From: Stenotrophomonas rhizophila
GTDB lineage: Bacteria; Pseudomonadota; Gammaproteobacteria; Xanthomonadales; Xanthomonadaceae
NCBI RefSeq assembly: GCF_000661955.1
Contig: NZ_CP007597.1
Span: 4,573,728-4,637,727 of the forward strand
Reading direction: 5' to 3'
DNA length: 64,000 bases
Part shown: one piece after another, positions 9,337 through 18,193 of the stretch
Layout of the letters: the number at the start of each line of letters is the position of its first letter
Numbering within the stretch: position 1 is the first letter of the stretch
Position numbers and translations under genes: made by a program
The notes under the pieces: model-generated
Databases searched by the model: none
Seen by the model: only the letters and a program-made list of their open reading frames with translations
Told to the model about the DNA's origin: nothing

Positions 9337-10455
9337 GTGTCGAAGTTGTCGTGGGGTTGTGCCTTGCTGTTGTCGCTGACCGTGGCACCATCGGTGGCCA
9401 TGAGCGCTGAATCTTCCCCTCCCGCGCCGCGCAAGGCGGCGGTGTACGGCCATCGCGGCGCCAGTGCGCTGCTGCCCGAGCACACCCTGGCCGCCTATGC
9501 CCAGGCCATCGCCGACGGCGCCGACTACATCGAACCGGACCTGGTGATGACCAAGGACGGCGTGCTGGTGTCCCGCCACGAGAACGAGATCGGCGGCACC
9601 ACCGACGTCGCCGCGCACCCGGAGTTCGCCAGCCGCAAGACGGTCAAGAGCATCGACGGCGAACGCGTGGAGGGTTGGTTCACCGAAGACTTCACCCTGG
9701 CCGAGCTGAAGACGCTGTACGCCCGCGAGCGCCTGCCGCAGCTGCGCAGCACCGCCTTCGACGGCCAGTTCCGCATCGCCACCCTGGACGAGATCATCGC
9801 CTTCCTGGTCCAGCAGGCCGGCCGCGCCAACCGCGGCATCGGGCTGGTGCCGGAGATCAAGCACGGCACCTACTTCAAGGGCATCGGCCTGCCGATGGAA
9901 GACAAGGTGCTGGCCACGCTGCAGGGCAACGCCTATACCCGCGTGGCACCGGTGACGATCCAGTCGTTCGAGGTGGGCAACCTGCGTTACCTGCGCAGCA
10001 AGCTGGCACCCGATTCCAACATCCGCCTGCTGCAGTTGATCGGCGACCCGAAGCAGCAGCCCGGCGACGTGCTGGCCGCCAAGGGCAGCCAGCGCTATGC
10101 CGACATCATCACCCCGGCCGGGCTGGAGCAGGTGGCCGCCTATGCCGACGGCATCGGCCCGAGCCTGCGTCTGATCATTCCGCTGGACGCCGCCGGCACG
10201 CTCGGCACGCCTACGTCGCTGGTGCGCGATGCACACGCGGCAGGGCTGATGGTGGTTCCGTACACGTTCCGCCCGGAGAACCCGTTCCAGGCCGCCGAGT
10301 TCCGCAAGGGCGAACCGAACGCGCGCAACGCCGATGGCTCCGTGGCTGAGATGCGCGCCTATCTGGCCACCGGTATCGATGCCTTCTTCACCGATGATCC
10401 GGCGCTGGGCCGGCGCGCGGTGGATGGCGATGGCACGGCGGTGGCAAACCCGTAG
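9337..10455 (+). CDS. glpQ: Glycerophosphodiester phosphodiesterase, exported
   Basis: The enzyme hydrolyses glycerophosphodiesters to glycerol-3-phosphate and an alcohol. The 372-residue product has an N-terminal signal peptide (LSWGCALLLSLTVAPSVAMSA), so it probably acts in the periplasm. The GDPD active site is visible: GHRGAS near residue 39, EPDLVMTKDG, then SRHE, and a later VPEIKHGTYF with the metal-binding Glu. The long insertions and the FFTDDP end fit the GlpQ rather than the UgpQ branch. It starts with GTG at 9337. The 131 bases before it show no recognisable element. Confidence 0.92.
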   Translation: MSKLSWGCALLLSLTVAPSVAMSAESSPPAPRKAAVYGHRGASALLPEHTLAAYAQAIADGADYIEPDLVMTKDGVLVSRHENEIGGTTDVAAHPEFASRKTVKSIDGERVEGWFTEDFTLAELKTLYARERLPQLRSTAFDGQFRIATLDEIIAFLVQQAGRANRGIGLVPEIKHGTYFKGIGLPMEDKVLATLQGNAYTRVAPVTIQSFEVGNLRYLRSKLAPDSNIRLLQLIGDPKQQPGDVLAAKGSQRYADIITPAGLEQVAAYADGIGPSLRLIIPLDAAGTLGTPTSLVRDAHAAGLMVVPYTFRPENPFQAAEFRKGEPNARNADGSVAEMRAYLATGIDAFFTDDPALGRRAVDGDGTAVANP

Positions 10456-10536
10456 GTACCGACCGGGCCATGCCCCAGCCGTGCTTGCCGGCCGCGCGCT
10501 GCGCGCGTTACCGTGCCCGGCAGACAAGGAGGTCGC

Positions 10537-11496
10537 ATGCTGATCGGGCATCGCTACGAACACACGCCGGACGGCGATCTACGCATTCGCTCACACAACC
10601 ATGTGCTCGGTGGCATGGTGCTGATGTTCCTGGCCATCGGCTTCGGCATCCCCGCGGCGGCGCTGATGGCGGGAATGAAGGCCGGCTCACTGGTGAATAC
10701 GCTGCTGGCAGGGTTGGCGATGCTGTTGCCGCCCGCGATGAGCCTGCTGGCGCTTTGGTCGTTAGCGCCGCGGGAGATCCTCACCCTGTCCCGGCGCAAC
10801 GACGTGGTTGAACGCCGCCGGCGGATGCTGCTGGGCCTGCGTGAGCAGGTCGAGCAGTTCGCACTTGGCCGACCCACCGCGTTGGAGTTGCGCGTCCGCA
10901 AGGATGCCCGGCCAGCCATCGGTACGCTCTGGATGATCCTGCCCGACGGACGCGAACACTGCCTCAGCCCCGGCAACTTCGCGCTTCTGCCGGGCCGACC
11001 GTCGACAGAGCGGTGGCTTGGCGAAGTTGCCGGCTACCTGCAGGTGGCAGTCACCCGCGTTGAACGGGATGCTGCCGGTGCAGACGCCCGCCCGGTGGCC
11101 CCACTACCGGCCTGGCGACGGCGCGCAGAGGCATTCAACGCGGTGCATGCCCCGCCACCCCGCGTGGTGCGGAAAGCGTCCACCCCCAATGCGCCGAATG
11201 CGTCCGACCCCAACGACAGGATCGGCCTCCTTGCCCGTGCGGTGGTCGCGCTGTTTGGGCTGTTCCTGGCGGTACTGGAGCTGTCCCAGGCACTGGCCGT
11301 GGGAACGGCGCTGTTCACCGGACGCCTGCGTGTCAGCGGATTCCGCACCGGATCGCACAGCTACCTGTGGGACGAGCGCCCCATGGCGTTCTCGGTCCAC
11401 ACGCTGTTCGGCGTGGTGGAAGTGCTGGTGGTGGGCTACATCGCCTGGCAATGCCTGCGCATCAGTGCCACCGGCGTGATCAAGCCCCCGAAGTGA
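10537..11496 (+). CDS. Membrane protein of unknown function
   Basis: The 319-residue product starts at an ATG preceded by a strong AAGGAGGT ribosome-binding site. Two hydrophobic segments lie near the N-terminus (GMVLMFLAIGFGIPAAALMA and LLAGLAMLLPPAMSLLALW). A soluble middle part of about 150 residues with many Arg follows, and two more membrane segments lie near the C-terminus (ARAVVALFGLFLAVLELSQA and GVVEVLVVGYIAWQC). I do not recognise the family. It converges on the rhomboid gene with only 7 bases between the stops. Confidence 0.8.
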   Translation: MLIGHRYEHTPDGDLRIRSHNHVLGGMVLMFLAIGFGIPAAALMAGMKAGSLVNTLLAGLAMLLPPAMSLLALWSLAPREILTLSRRNDVVERRRRMLLGLREQVEQFALGRPTALELRVRKDARPAIGTLWMILPDGREHCLSPGNFALLPGRPSTERWLGEVAGYLQVAVTRVERDAAGADARPVAPLPAWRRRAEAFNAVHAPPPRVVRKASTPNAPNASDPNDRIGLLARAVVALFGLFLAVLELSQALAVGTALFTGRLRVSGFRTGSHSYLWDERPMAFSVHTLFGVVEVLVVGYIAWQCLRISATGVIKPPK

Positions 11497-11503
11497 GCCG
11501 CCG

Positions 11504-12289
11504 TTATTCGCGCGGCGCACCCGGATCGCGCGGACGGAACGGGAGGACCACAAAGTCCTGTCCTTCGCGCGGCTGCCACAGCACCGGCACGCGGTGCGGG
11601 GAGGGCGGTTCAAGGTCGTTGTCACGCTGCAGCTGCAGGTCGTCCTCGTCGTCTTCCTCTTCCCAGCTGTAACGCTTGCGCGGGGCCATCGGGTCGGACA
11701 GGCGGAACAGCAGCGCGCTGATGATGCCGGCGAACGCACCGCCCATATGCGACTGCCAGGACACCCCCGGCTCGTGCGGCAGGATGGTGATGAGCATGCT
11801 GCCGTAGAACAGGAAGGCGATCAGGCCGGCGGCAATGGCCGGTCGGTCGCGGCGCAGCAGCCCGAGCACGAAGATCAGGAACATCAGGCCGTGGGTGATG
11901 CCGCTGGCACCGAGATGGCGGCTGCCCAGGTCGCCCAGCAGCCAGGCGCCCAGCCCGGAGCCGACCCACAGCAGGGGCAGCGCGCGCAGGGTGGCTTTGG
12001 GATAGACGCTGCCGGCGAGCGTCCCGAGGATCAGCAAGGCGAAGGCATTGGCCCCCAGGTGCTGTACCGAACCGTGCAGCAGCGGCGCACCGAGGATGCC
12101 AAGCAGGCCGGCCTTGTCCAGCGGGGCCACCGCCCACGGGCGCCAGTCGAAATGACCCTGCGCGGTATAGATGGCCACCAGCACCAGCACGAAGGCCAGG
12201 CTCAGGTTGAACGCCCGCAGCACGCGACCGCGGTCGTTGCGGGGAGAGGTCGGCGGTTCGCCGGCGGGCAGGGGCAGGTTGGCGTTCAT
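11504..12289 (-). CDS. Rhomboid-family intramembrane serine protease
   Basis: Rhomboids cut substrate proteins within the membrane. The 261-residue product has about six hydrophobic segments and the family motifs: HLGANAFALLILG, the catalytic serine in LGASGITHG (GxSG), and the catalytic His in QSHMGGAFAG. A polar, acidic C-terminal tail (EEEDDEDD) extends into the cytoplasm. The ATG at 12289 (MNANLPLP) is preferred over one 11 codons upstream. It is convergent with the unknown membrane protein. Nothing in the sequence identifies its substrate. Confidence 0.92.
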   Translation of the reverse strand: MNANLPLPAGEPPTSPRNDRGRVLRAFNLSLAFVLVLVAIYTAQGHFDWRPWAVAPLDKAGLLGILGAPLLHGSVQHLGANAFALLILGTLAGSVYPKATLRALPLLWVGSGLGAWLLGDLGSRHLGASGITHGLMFLIFVLGLLRRDRPAIAAGLIAFLFYGSMLITILPHEPGVSWQSHMGGAFAGIISALLFRLSDPMAPRKRYSWEEEDDEDDLQLQRDNDLEPPSPHRVPVLWQPREGQDFVVLPFRPRDPGAPRE

Positions 12290-12385
12290 ACCCTTAGGGA
12301 TTGCGTCGCCCGGGCTGAACACAAGGGCAACGCGACGGGAGAGAGTAGTGCCACCGGCGGGACAATCCCGCCGGTGGCACGTCGG

Positions 12386-13342
12386 TTACGCGTCGCCGGT
12401 CTTCGGCGGGTTCTTCAGGCTCAGCACCACGGTGGCGGCGATGATCACGGCCACCACGCCCAGCGAGATCGGGGTGGGGATCTTGAAGATGTCGATCAGC
12501 ATCATCTTGATGCCGATGAAGGCCAGCACCAGGGCCAGGCCATACGGCAGCAGGTGGAAGCGATCGGCCATGCCGGCCAGCAGGAAGAACATCGCGCGCA
12601 GGCCCAGCACCGCGAACACGTTGGAGGTGAGCACGATGAACGGGTCGGTGGTGATGGCGAAGATGGCCGGGATGGAGTCCACCGCGAAGATCACGTCGGT
12701 GACCGCAATCAGGATCAGCACCACGAACAGCGGGGTGTACCAGCGCTTGCCATCGCGCATGACGCTCATGGCGTTGCCGGCGTAGTCGGGCAGCAGGCGC
12801 AGGTGCTTGCGCATCCAGCGCAGGGCAGGGTTGGTCTCAAGATCCGGCTCGCTACCGGCCGAGAACCACATCTTCCAGCCGGTGAACAGCAGGAACGCAC
12901 CGAACACGTAGAGCAGCCAGTGGAACTTGGTGAGCAGCACGCTGCCGGCGAAGATCATGATCGTACGCAGCACGATCGCGCCCAGAATGCCGATGATGAG
13001 CACCTTCTGGCGCTGTTCCTCGGGCACCGCGAAGTAGCCCATGATCATCAGGAACACGAAGATGTTGTCCACGGCCAGGGCTTTCTCGACCAGATAACCG
13101 GTCAGGAACTCCAAGCCGACCTTGTTGGCCACCACCTGGCCGGCGGTCTCGTTCAGGTAGTACCAAAGGCCGCCGTTGAAGGCCAGGGCCAGGGCGACCC
13201 AGCCGATCGACCACCACAGGGCCTCCTTGAAGGTGACCTTGTGCGGCCCGCCATGTCGCATCAATACGAGGTCGACCAGCAGCGCGATGATCACCACCGC
13301 GCCGAAGCCGCCCCACAACCACACATTACCGATCGTCTGCAT
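12386..13342 (-). CDS. TerC/Alx-family integral membrane protein, likely manganese-linked
   Basis: The 318-residue product has about nine membrane segments and the TerC motifs: EKALAVDNIFVFLMIM with conserved acidic residues, and ILIAVTDVIFAVDSIPAIFA. Some family members, such as E. coli Alx, are linked to manganese export or homeostasis. The start at 13342 (MQTIGNVWLWGGFG) is chosen because the 5' leader of the message (13441-13545) carries a yybP-ykoY riboswitch, which controls such genes in response to Mn2+. The longer reading frame upstream runs through the riboswitch and is not coding. Confidence 0.93.
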   Translation of the reverse strand: MQTIGNVWLWGGFGAVVIIALLVDLVLMRHGGPHKVTFKEALWWSIGWVALALAFNGGLWYYLNETAGQVVANKVGLEFLTGYLVEKALAVDNIFVFLMIMGYFAVPEEQRQKVLIIGILGAIVLRTIMIFAGSVLLTKFHWLLYVFGAFLLFTGWKMWFSAGSEPDLETNPALRWMRKHLRLLPDYAGNAMSVMRDGKRWYTPLFVVLILIAVTDVIFAVDSIPAIFAITTDPFIVLTSNVFAVLGLRAMFFLLAGMADRFHLLPYGLALVLAFIGIKMMLIDIFKIPTPISLGVVAVIIAATVVLSLKNPPKTGDA

Positions 13343-13440
13343 TGGGTTTATCCGTTGGAAAAATGATTGCCTCAAGCCGGACGGCGAGGATCTGCAACGG
13401 AGGATCGGGGGGATCCGGGGAACAGAGCTTCGCCATACGG

Positions 13441-13545
13441 CGAAGGTCTCGCTCGCAGTCCCGATGGGTGGGACTGCCGTTGCACCGGAGCCTGCGGGCT
13501 CGAATTGACGGCGACAACGTCTGGGAGCTACTCCCCTTCTGGGGC
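13441..13545 (-). promoter_or_regulatory. yybP-ykoY manganese riboswitch in the leader of the TerC-family gene
   Basis: Read on the minus strand, the leader contains AGAAGGGGAGTAGC (around 13527-13541), the signature GGGGAGUAG of this class, then CCGTCAATTCG, a GC-rich variable stem, and GCGAGACC (13445-13452), the second conserved internal loop. A hairpin, CTTCGCC-GTAT-GGCGAAG, follows at about 13426-13443 and could belong to the expression platform. The ATG is about 100 bases downstream. The riboswitch class senses Mn2+. The sequence match was made by eye, without a covariance search. Confidence 0.88.
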
Positions 13546-13620
13546 CGATTCTGCGGGGTGGCCGGGCCGGCGTCAAATCCTTTCCATGCCCCGGTGCTGC
13601 TGAACCAAACGCCCCAACCG

Positions 13621-13690
13621 GTAGTGACGGCCGCTGGCCGTCAATCACGTAGCGGCCGGGGTTACCGCGCTGACGACCTGCGGCCGTCAC
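13621..13690. repeat. Degenerate inverted pair of GTAG-headed REP hairpins
   Basis: GTAGTGACGGCCGCTGGCCGTCA (13621-13643) forms a hairpin. An inverted, less perfect copy lies at 13671-13690. Both resemble SMAG/REP elements of S. maltophilia. They fill the gap between the riboswitch and rlmI. A TACAAT at 13745-13750, only 7 bases before the rlmI ATG, may be that gene's -10 box. Confidence 0.65.
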
Positions 13691-13756
13691 TCCCAGAGCG
13701 CCGGCGGTGTCGCTCCCAACGCCGAGGGCTGCAGGCTTCCCGTTTACAATACGCCC

Positions 13757-14926
13757 ATGAATACCCCTGCCCCCGTTGTCCGCCTCAAGAACGCCTGGCG
13801 CTCCAGCCACCCGTGGATCTTCCAGAAACTGGTCGAAAAGCCGGCCGTCCGTCCCAAACCCGGTGCCATCGTCGACGTTATCGGCGTGGACGGGGAGTGG
13901 ATCGGCCGGGGCTTCTACAACGGCCATTCGCGCATCGCCGTGCGCATCCTGGAAACCGACCAGGCCGTTCCGGTCGACGCGGGCTGGTTCTCGCGCAAGA
14001 TCGCCCAGGCCGTCTCGCTGCGCCGCGACGTGCTGAAGCTGGACGCGGTGTCCGACGCCTGGCGCGTGGTGCACAGCGAAGGCGACGGTCTGTCCGGCCT
14101 GGTGGTGGACCGCTACAACGACCTGGTGGTGGTGGAGTTCTTCGCCGCCGGCATGTTCCGCCACCGCGAGTGGATCTACGAAGCGCTGCGTGAGCAGTTC
14201 CCGGGCTGCCGTTTCCACAGCTTCGCCGACGAACACGTGCAGAAGCAGGAAAGCTTCGACTTCCATGGCAACACCACCACCGAAGCCTCGGTGATCACCG
14301 AGTACGGCGTGAAGTTCCGCGCCGACCCGGCCGGAGCGCACAAGACCGGCTTCTTCGCCGACCAGCGCGAGAACCGCCAGTGGCTCAGCGAGCAGGTGGA
14401 CGGCAAGAGCGTGCTCGACCTGTGCTGCAACACCGGCGGCTTTGCGGTGTACGCCGCTGCGCGCGGTGCGTCGGAAGTGGTCGGCATCGACATCGATGAA
14501 GACGTGATCGCCATTGCCAAGGCCAACTCGCGCCTCAACAACGTGCGCCCGAAGTTCATCCAGTCCGACGTGTTCCCGTGGCTGCGCGATGCGGCCAACC
14601 GCGGTGAGCAGTTCGACGTGGTGATCCTGGACCCGGCCAAGATGACCCGCGACCGCGACCAGGTCATCACCGCGCTGAAGAAGTACCTGGACATGAACAA
14701 GCTGGCGCTGGGCGTGGTCAAGCCCGGTGGTCTGTTCGCCACGTTCTCGTGCACCGGCCTGGTGGCCGAGGACCAGTTCCTGGACATGCTGCGCCGTGCG
14801 GCGTTCTATTCCGGCCGCACCATCCAGATCCTGAAGGTGGCCGGCGCCGGTCCGGACCATCCGTTCATGGCGCACGTGCAGGAATCGCGCTATCTCAAGG
14901 CGGTGTTCTGCCGCGTGCTGGACTGA
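13757..14926 (+). CDS. rlmI: 23S rRNA (cytosine-1962-C5) methyltransferase RlmI-type
   Basis: The 389-residue product matches the RlmI/RlmK family: an N-terminal PUA-like RNA-binding region (VRLKNAWRSSHPWIFQKLVE), a central domain with SEGDGLSGLVVDRYND, and a SAM-dependent Rossmann domain with VLDLCCNTGGFAVYA, DPAKMTRDRD and the FSCTG cysteine motif. RlmI methylates C1962 of 23S rRNA in E. coli. Since several paralogues share this fold, the exact target base is an inference. It is a stand-alone gene between two REP pairs. Confidence 0.9.
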   Translation: MNTPAPVVRLKNAWRSSHPWIFQKLVEKPAVRPKPGAIVDVIGVDGEWIGRGFYNGHSRIAVRILETDQAVPVDAGWFSRKIAQAVSLRRDVLKLDAVSDAWRVVHSEGDGLSGLVVDRYNDLVVVEFFAAGMFRHREWIYEALREQFPGCRFHSFADEHVQKQESFDFHGNTTTEASVITEYGVKFRADPAGAHKTGFFADQRENRQWLSEQVDGKSVLDLCCNTGGFAVYAAARGASEVVGIDIDEDVIAIAKANSRLNNVRPKFIQSDVFPWLRDAANRGEQFDVVILDPAKMTRDRDQVITALKKYLDMNKLALGVVKPGGLFATFSCTGLVAEDQFLDMLRRAAFYSGRTIQILKVAGAGPDHPFMAHVQESRYLKAVFCRVLD

Positions 14927-14956
14927 TTCGCAGGATCCCGGCTACGTTCGGCAACG

Positions 14957-15030
14957 GGTAGTGCCGGCCGCTGGCCGGCTCCCCGAGACAATCGCAGACC
15001 AGGAGGAGCCGGCCAGCGGCCGGCACTACC
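14957..15030. repeat. Perfect inverted pair of SMAG-type REP elements
   Basis: A 26-base element starting GGTAGTGCCGGCCGCTGGCC (14957-14982) is followed after 22 bases by its exact reverse complement (15005-15030). Each arm is itself a hairpin, and the pair can form a long stem. It lies in the 159-base gap between rlmI and the dipeptidase gene. This is the cleanest REP dimer in the window. Confidence 0.9.
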
Positions 15031-15085
15031 GTTTGTTGTCCTCACAGCGCTATGGTCTGACGCTTCCCATCCAAGGTGAGGCGTC

Positions 15086-16336
15086 ATGACGTTGCGCAGT
15101 CTGTCATTGCTGGTGTCGCTGGCGTTGTGCACGCCGCTGGCCGCCCATGCCATCGAGTTCACCCCGCAGGAACTGGCCCGGGCCTCGGCCCTGCAGAAGA
15201 CGCTGCTCACGTTGGACAGCCACCTGGATACACCGGCCAACTTCCACCGCGCCGGCTTCGACATCCAGCAGCGGCACGACCACAACGCGCTGTCGCAGGT
15301 GGATTACCCGCGCATGGTGGAAGGGGCGCTGGATGGCGGCTTCTGGGCGATCTACACCGACCAGGGCGACCGTAGCGAAGCCGCGCACGTGCACGATCGC
15401 GACGCGGGGCTGCTGCGGCTGATGGACATCCGCGCGATGCTCGCCGCGCATCCGGACACCTTCCAGCTGGCGCTCACCGCCGCCGATGCGGCGCGGATCA
15501 AGGCCGCCGGCAAGCGCGTGGTCTACATCAGCATGGAGAACGCCAGCCCGCTGGTGGACGATCCCTCACTGCTGAGCTTCTACCACCTGGCGGGCCTGCG
15601 CCTGCTGAGCACGGTGCATTTCGCCAACAACGAGTTCGCCGATTCGGCCACCGACAAGAAGGGCGCCGAATGGAAGGGCCTCAGCCCGGCCGGCAAGGCG
15701 CTGGTGGACGAAGCGGTGCGGCTGGGCATCGTGATCGACCAGTCACATGCCTCCGACGCGGTGTTCGACGACCTGCTCGAGCGCATGCCGGTGCCGTTCG
15801 TGCTGTCGCACAGTTCGGCCAAGGCGATCTACAACCATCCGCGCAACCTCGACGATGCACGCCTGAAGCAGCTGGCCAAGGCCGGCGGGGTGATCCAGGT
15901 CAACGCCTATGGTGGCTACCTGATCGACACCGGCAAGACCGAGCAGCGCGCGCAGGCCGAGGACGCGTTGATGAAGCAGCTCGGCGGCGACTACGACGGG
16001 ATGACGATCGCCCAGGGCGTGGCACTGAAGCAGGGGCTGGACGCGCTCGATCAGCGCTACCCGCTGCGCAAGGCCACGCTGGATGACTTCTTCGCCCACT
16101 TCGAGCACATCCTCAAGGTGGTCGGCCCCGAGCATGCCGGGATCGGTCTGGACTGGGACGGTGGTGGCGGCCTGGCGGACCTGCCCGATGTGAGCCAGTT
16201 GCCGAAGATCACCGCGTGGCTGCTGCGCAAGGGCTACAGCGAGAAGCAGATCGCCGGCATCTGGGGCGGCAACCTGCTGCGGGTGATGGCCCAGGCGCAG
16301 GCGCATGCGGACAAGGTGGCGACGCCGAAGAAGTGA
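15086..16336 (+). CDS. Exported membrane dipeptidase (peptidase family M19)
   Basis: The 416-residue product has a signal peptide (LSLLVSLALCTPLAAHA) and the zinc-dependent renal-dipeptidase fold: DSHLDTP with the first metal ligands near residue 47, YISMENASPL, DQSHASDAVFDDLL and LSHSSAKAIYNHPRNLDD. Family members cleave dipeptides, including some with D-amino acids, so a role in peptide scavenging or peptidoglycan turnover is likely. It stands alone, downstream of a REP pair and upstream of the REP array at 16374-16615. Confidence 0.92.
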   Translation: MTLRSLSLLVSLALCTPLAAHAIEFTPQELARASALQKTLLTLDSHLDTPANFHRAGFDIQQRHDHNALSQVDYPRMVEGALDGGFWAIYTDQGDRSEAAHVHDRDAGLLRLMDIRAMLAAHPDTFQLALTAADAARIKAAGKRVVYISMENASPLVDDPSLLSFYHLAGLRLLSTVHFANNEFADSATDKKGAEWKGLSPAGKALVDEAVRLGIVIDQSHASDAVFDDLLERMPVPFVLSHSSAKAIYNHPRNLDDARLKQLAKAGGVIQVNAYGGYLIDTGKTEQRAQAEDALMKQLGGDYDGMTIAQGVALKQGLDALDQRYPLRKATLDDFFAHFEHILKVVGPEHAGIGLDWDGGGGLADLPDVSQLPKITAWLLRKGYSEKQIAGIWGGNLLRVMAQAQAHADKVATPKK

Positions 16337-16373
16337 CGAGGCGCGAGGGCGCCGCGCAGTCATGGCCAACAGC

Positions 16374-16615
16374 AGCCGGGCAGAGCCCGGCTCTACGGGA
16401 GCGTGGCCGGCAGCACGTAGAGCCGGGCTCTGCCCGGCTTCCCACCGCCGCCGTGTTTCCACGGCGGGATGGCCGGCAGCACGTAGAGCCGGGCTTTGCC
16501 CGGCTTCCCACCGCCGCCGTGTTTCCACAACGGGGTGGCCGGCAGCGCGTAGAGCCGGGCTCTGCCCGGCCTCCCACCGCCGCCGTGTGCCACACCCGGT
16601 AGGTGCCGATCGTTG
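16374..16615. repeat. 66-bp tandem array of REP hairpins with flanking copies
   Basis: An inverted copy (about 16374-16397) is followed by three head-to-tail copies of a 66-base unit starting at 16404, 16470 and 16536. Each unit contains CGTAGAGCCGGGCTCTGCCC with its GC stem, then a CCACCGCCGCCGTGT linker. The third copy diverges at its end. A different REP type, GTAGGTGCCGATCGTTGGTCGG, closes the array at about 16600-16622. The whole 296-base gap between the dipeptidase and the permease gene is made of these repeats. Confidence 0.88.
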
Positions 16616-16632
16616 GTCGGCACGCCCTCGAA

Positions 16633-18048
16633 TCAGGCCTTGTTGATCACCGCGTTACGCCGCCCATAGGCGAAGTAGGCGATCAGGCCGACCACGTTCC
16701 ACGCCAGGAAATACAGCTGGGTCTTGCTGGGCAGGCTGAAGAACAGGTACACGCAGCCGATCACCGCCAGCGGGCCGACGATGAAGGCCAGCGGGGTGCG
16801 GAACTTGCGCACGCGGCCCGGTTCGCGCACGCGCAGCACCACCAGGCACAGGCCCACCGCGGTGAACGCGGCCAGCGTGCCGGCATTGGCCAGGGCGGCG
16901 ATTTCATCCAGGCGGGCCACGCCGGCCAGCGCGGCGACCAGCACCGCGGTGAACAACGTGGTGGCGATGGGCGTGCCGGTGCGCGCGCTGACCTTGGACA
17001 GCCCTCGCGGCAGCAGGCCATCGCGCGACATGACGAAGAAGATGCGGCTCTGCCCGTACAGGAAGGCCAGCAGCACGGTCGGCAGGGCGATCACCGCCGC
17101 CGCACCAATCCACTTGGCCGCGCCCGGGCTGCCAAGCTCGCGCAGGATCAGCGCCAGCGGCTCGGCGCTCTGGCCGAAGATGGTGTAGCTCATCGCGCCC
17201 ACCGCGGCCAGCGCCACCAGCACGTAGATGATGGTGCAGCCCACCATCGACCCGATGATGCCGATGGCCAGGTCACGGTCGGGCTTCTTGGTTTCCTCGG
17301 CCGCGGTGGAGATCGCATCGAAGCCGTAGAAGGCGAAGAAGATGATCGCCGCCGCCGCCATCACGCCCTGCTCGACACCGCCGACACCCACCGACTTGGC
17401 GAAGCCGAACGGCATGAACGGGTCCATGTGCGCGGTATCGAAATGCGGCAGCGCGATGGCCACGAACAGGGTCAGCGCGATGATCTTGACCACCACCAGG
17501 ATGGCGTTGAGCGTGGCGCTTTCCTTGGTGCCGGCCATCAGCATGCCGGCCACCACGAAGGTGATCAGCACCGCGGGCAGGTTGATGAAGCCGCCGGCCA
17601 CGTGCGGGCCGGCGGTGAGCGCCAGCGGCAGGTCGATGCCCCAGCCATGCAGGAAGCCCACCGCATAGCCGGACCACCCGACCGCCACCGTACTCACCAC
17701 CAGGGAGTACTCCAGGATCAGGCTCCAGCCCACCACCCAGGCGATCATCTCGCCCAGCGCGGCGTAGCTGTAGGTGTAAGCGCTGCCGGCGGCCGGCATC
17801 ATCGTGGCCAGTTCGGCGTAGGACAGCGCCGCGCAGGCGCAGACCGCACCGGCAATGGCAAAGGAGATCAGCACGGCCGGGCCGGCCAGGTTGGCGCCCA
17901 CGCCGATCAGGGTGTAGATGCCGGTGCCGACGATGGCGCCGATGCCCAGTGCGATCAGGTGCGGCCAGCTCAGGGTCGGGACCAGTCGCCTGCCGGCTTC
18001 ATGGACGGTGACTTGGTCTAGGGACTTGCGCCGGAGCAACGATGACAT
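16633..18048 (-). CDS. APC-superfamily amino acid permease
   Basis: The 471-residue product has about twelve membrane segments and the APC start LSWPHLIALGIGAIVGTGIYTLIG, with the substrate-binding GxG region. The sequence around AVCACAALSYAELATMMPAAGSAY and the FFAFYGFDAISTAAEETKKP motif resemble cationic amino acid transporters (CAT/YfnA type). The substrate is not shown by the sequence. The ATG at 18048 (MSSLLRRKSLDQV) is chosen, preceded by a GAGG. The REP array lies just past its 3' end. Confidence 0.9.
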   Translation of the reverse strand: MSSLLRRKSLDQVTVHEAGRRLVPTLSWPHLIALGIGAIVGTGIYTLIGVGANLAGPAVLISFAIAGAVCACAALSYAELATMMPAAGSAYTYSYAALGEMIAWVVGWSLILEYSLVVSTVAVGWSGYAVGFLHGWGIDLPLALTAGPHVAGGFINLPAVLITFVVAGMLMAGTKESATLNAILVVVKIIALTLFVAIALPHFDTAHMDPFMPFGFAKSVGVGGVEQGVMAAAAIIFFAFYGFDAISTAAEETKKPDRDLAIGIIGSMVGCTIIYVLVALAAVGAMSYTIFGQSAEPLALILRELGSPGAAKWIGAAAVIALPTVLLAFLYGQSRIFFVMSRDGLLPRGLSKVSARTGTPIATTLFTAVLVAALAGVARLDEIAALANAGTLAAFTAVGLCLVVLRVREPGRVRKFRTPLAFIVGPLAVIGCVYLFFSLPSKTQLYFLAWNVVGLIAYFAYGRRNAVINKA

Positions 18049-18193
18049 GGGACCTCGCGGTAAATGACGGCTACTGACTAGTCTGCGAGTTTTACCCAAT
18101 GCGGTGCAGCATTACTACTGCCGGGCGTCACAGGAGGGCGTAAGTAAATCCTGAGTGCCGGTGAGTGACGAAAACAGCACAAATGCACCGGCG

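Noticed and set aside
12386..14875. TerC-family gene extended upstream through 14.9 kb
   Set aside because: The extension runs antisense to rlmI and through the riboswitch. The TerC domain starts at 13342.
16374..16615. CRISPR-like spacing of repeats
   Set aside because: The 66-base units are direct copies with conserved linkers, not repeats with unique spacers, and no cas genes are present. They are REP elements.
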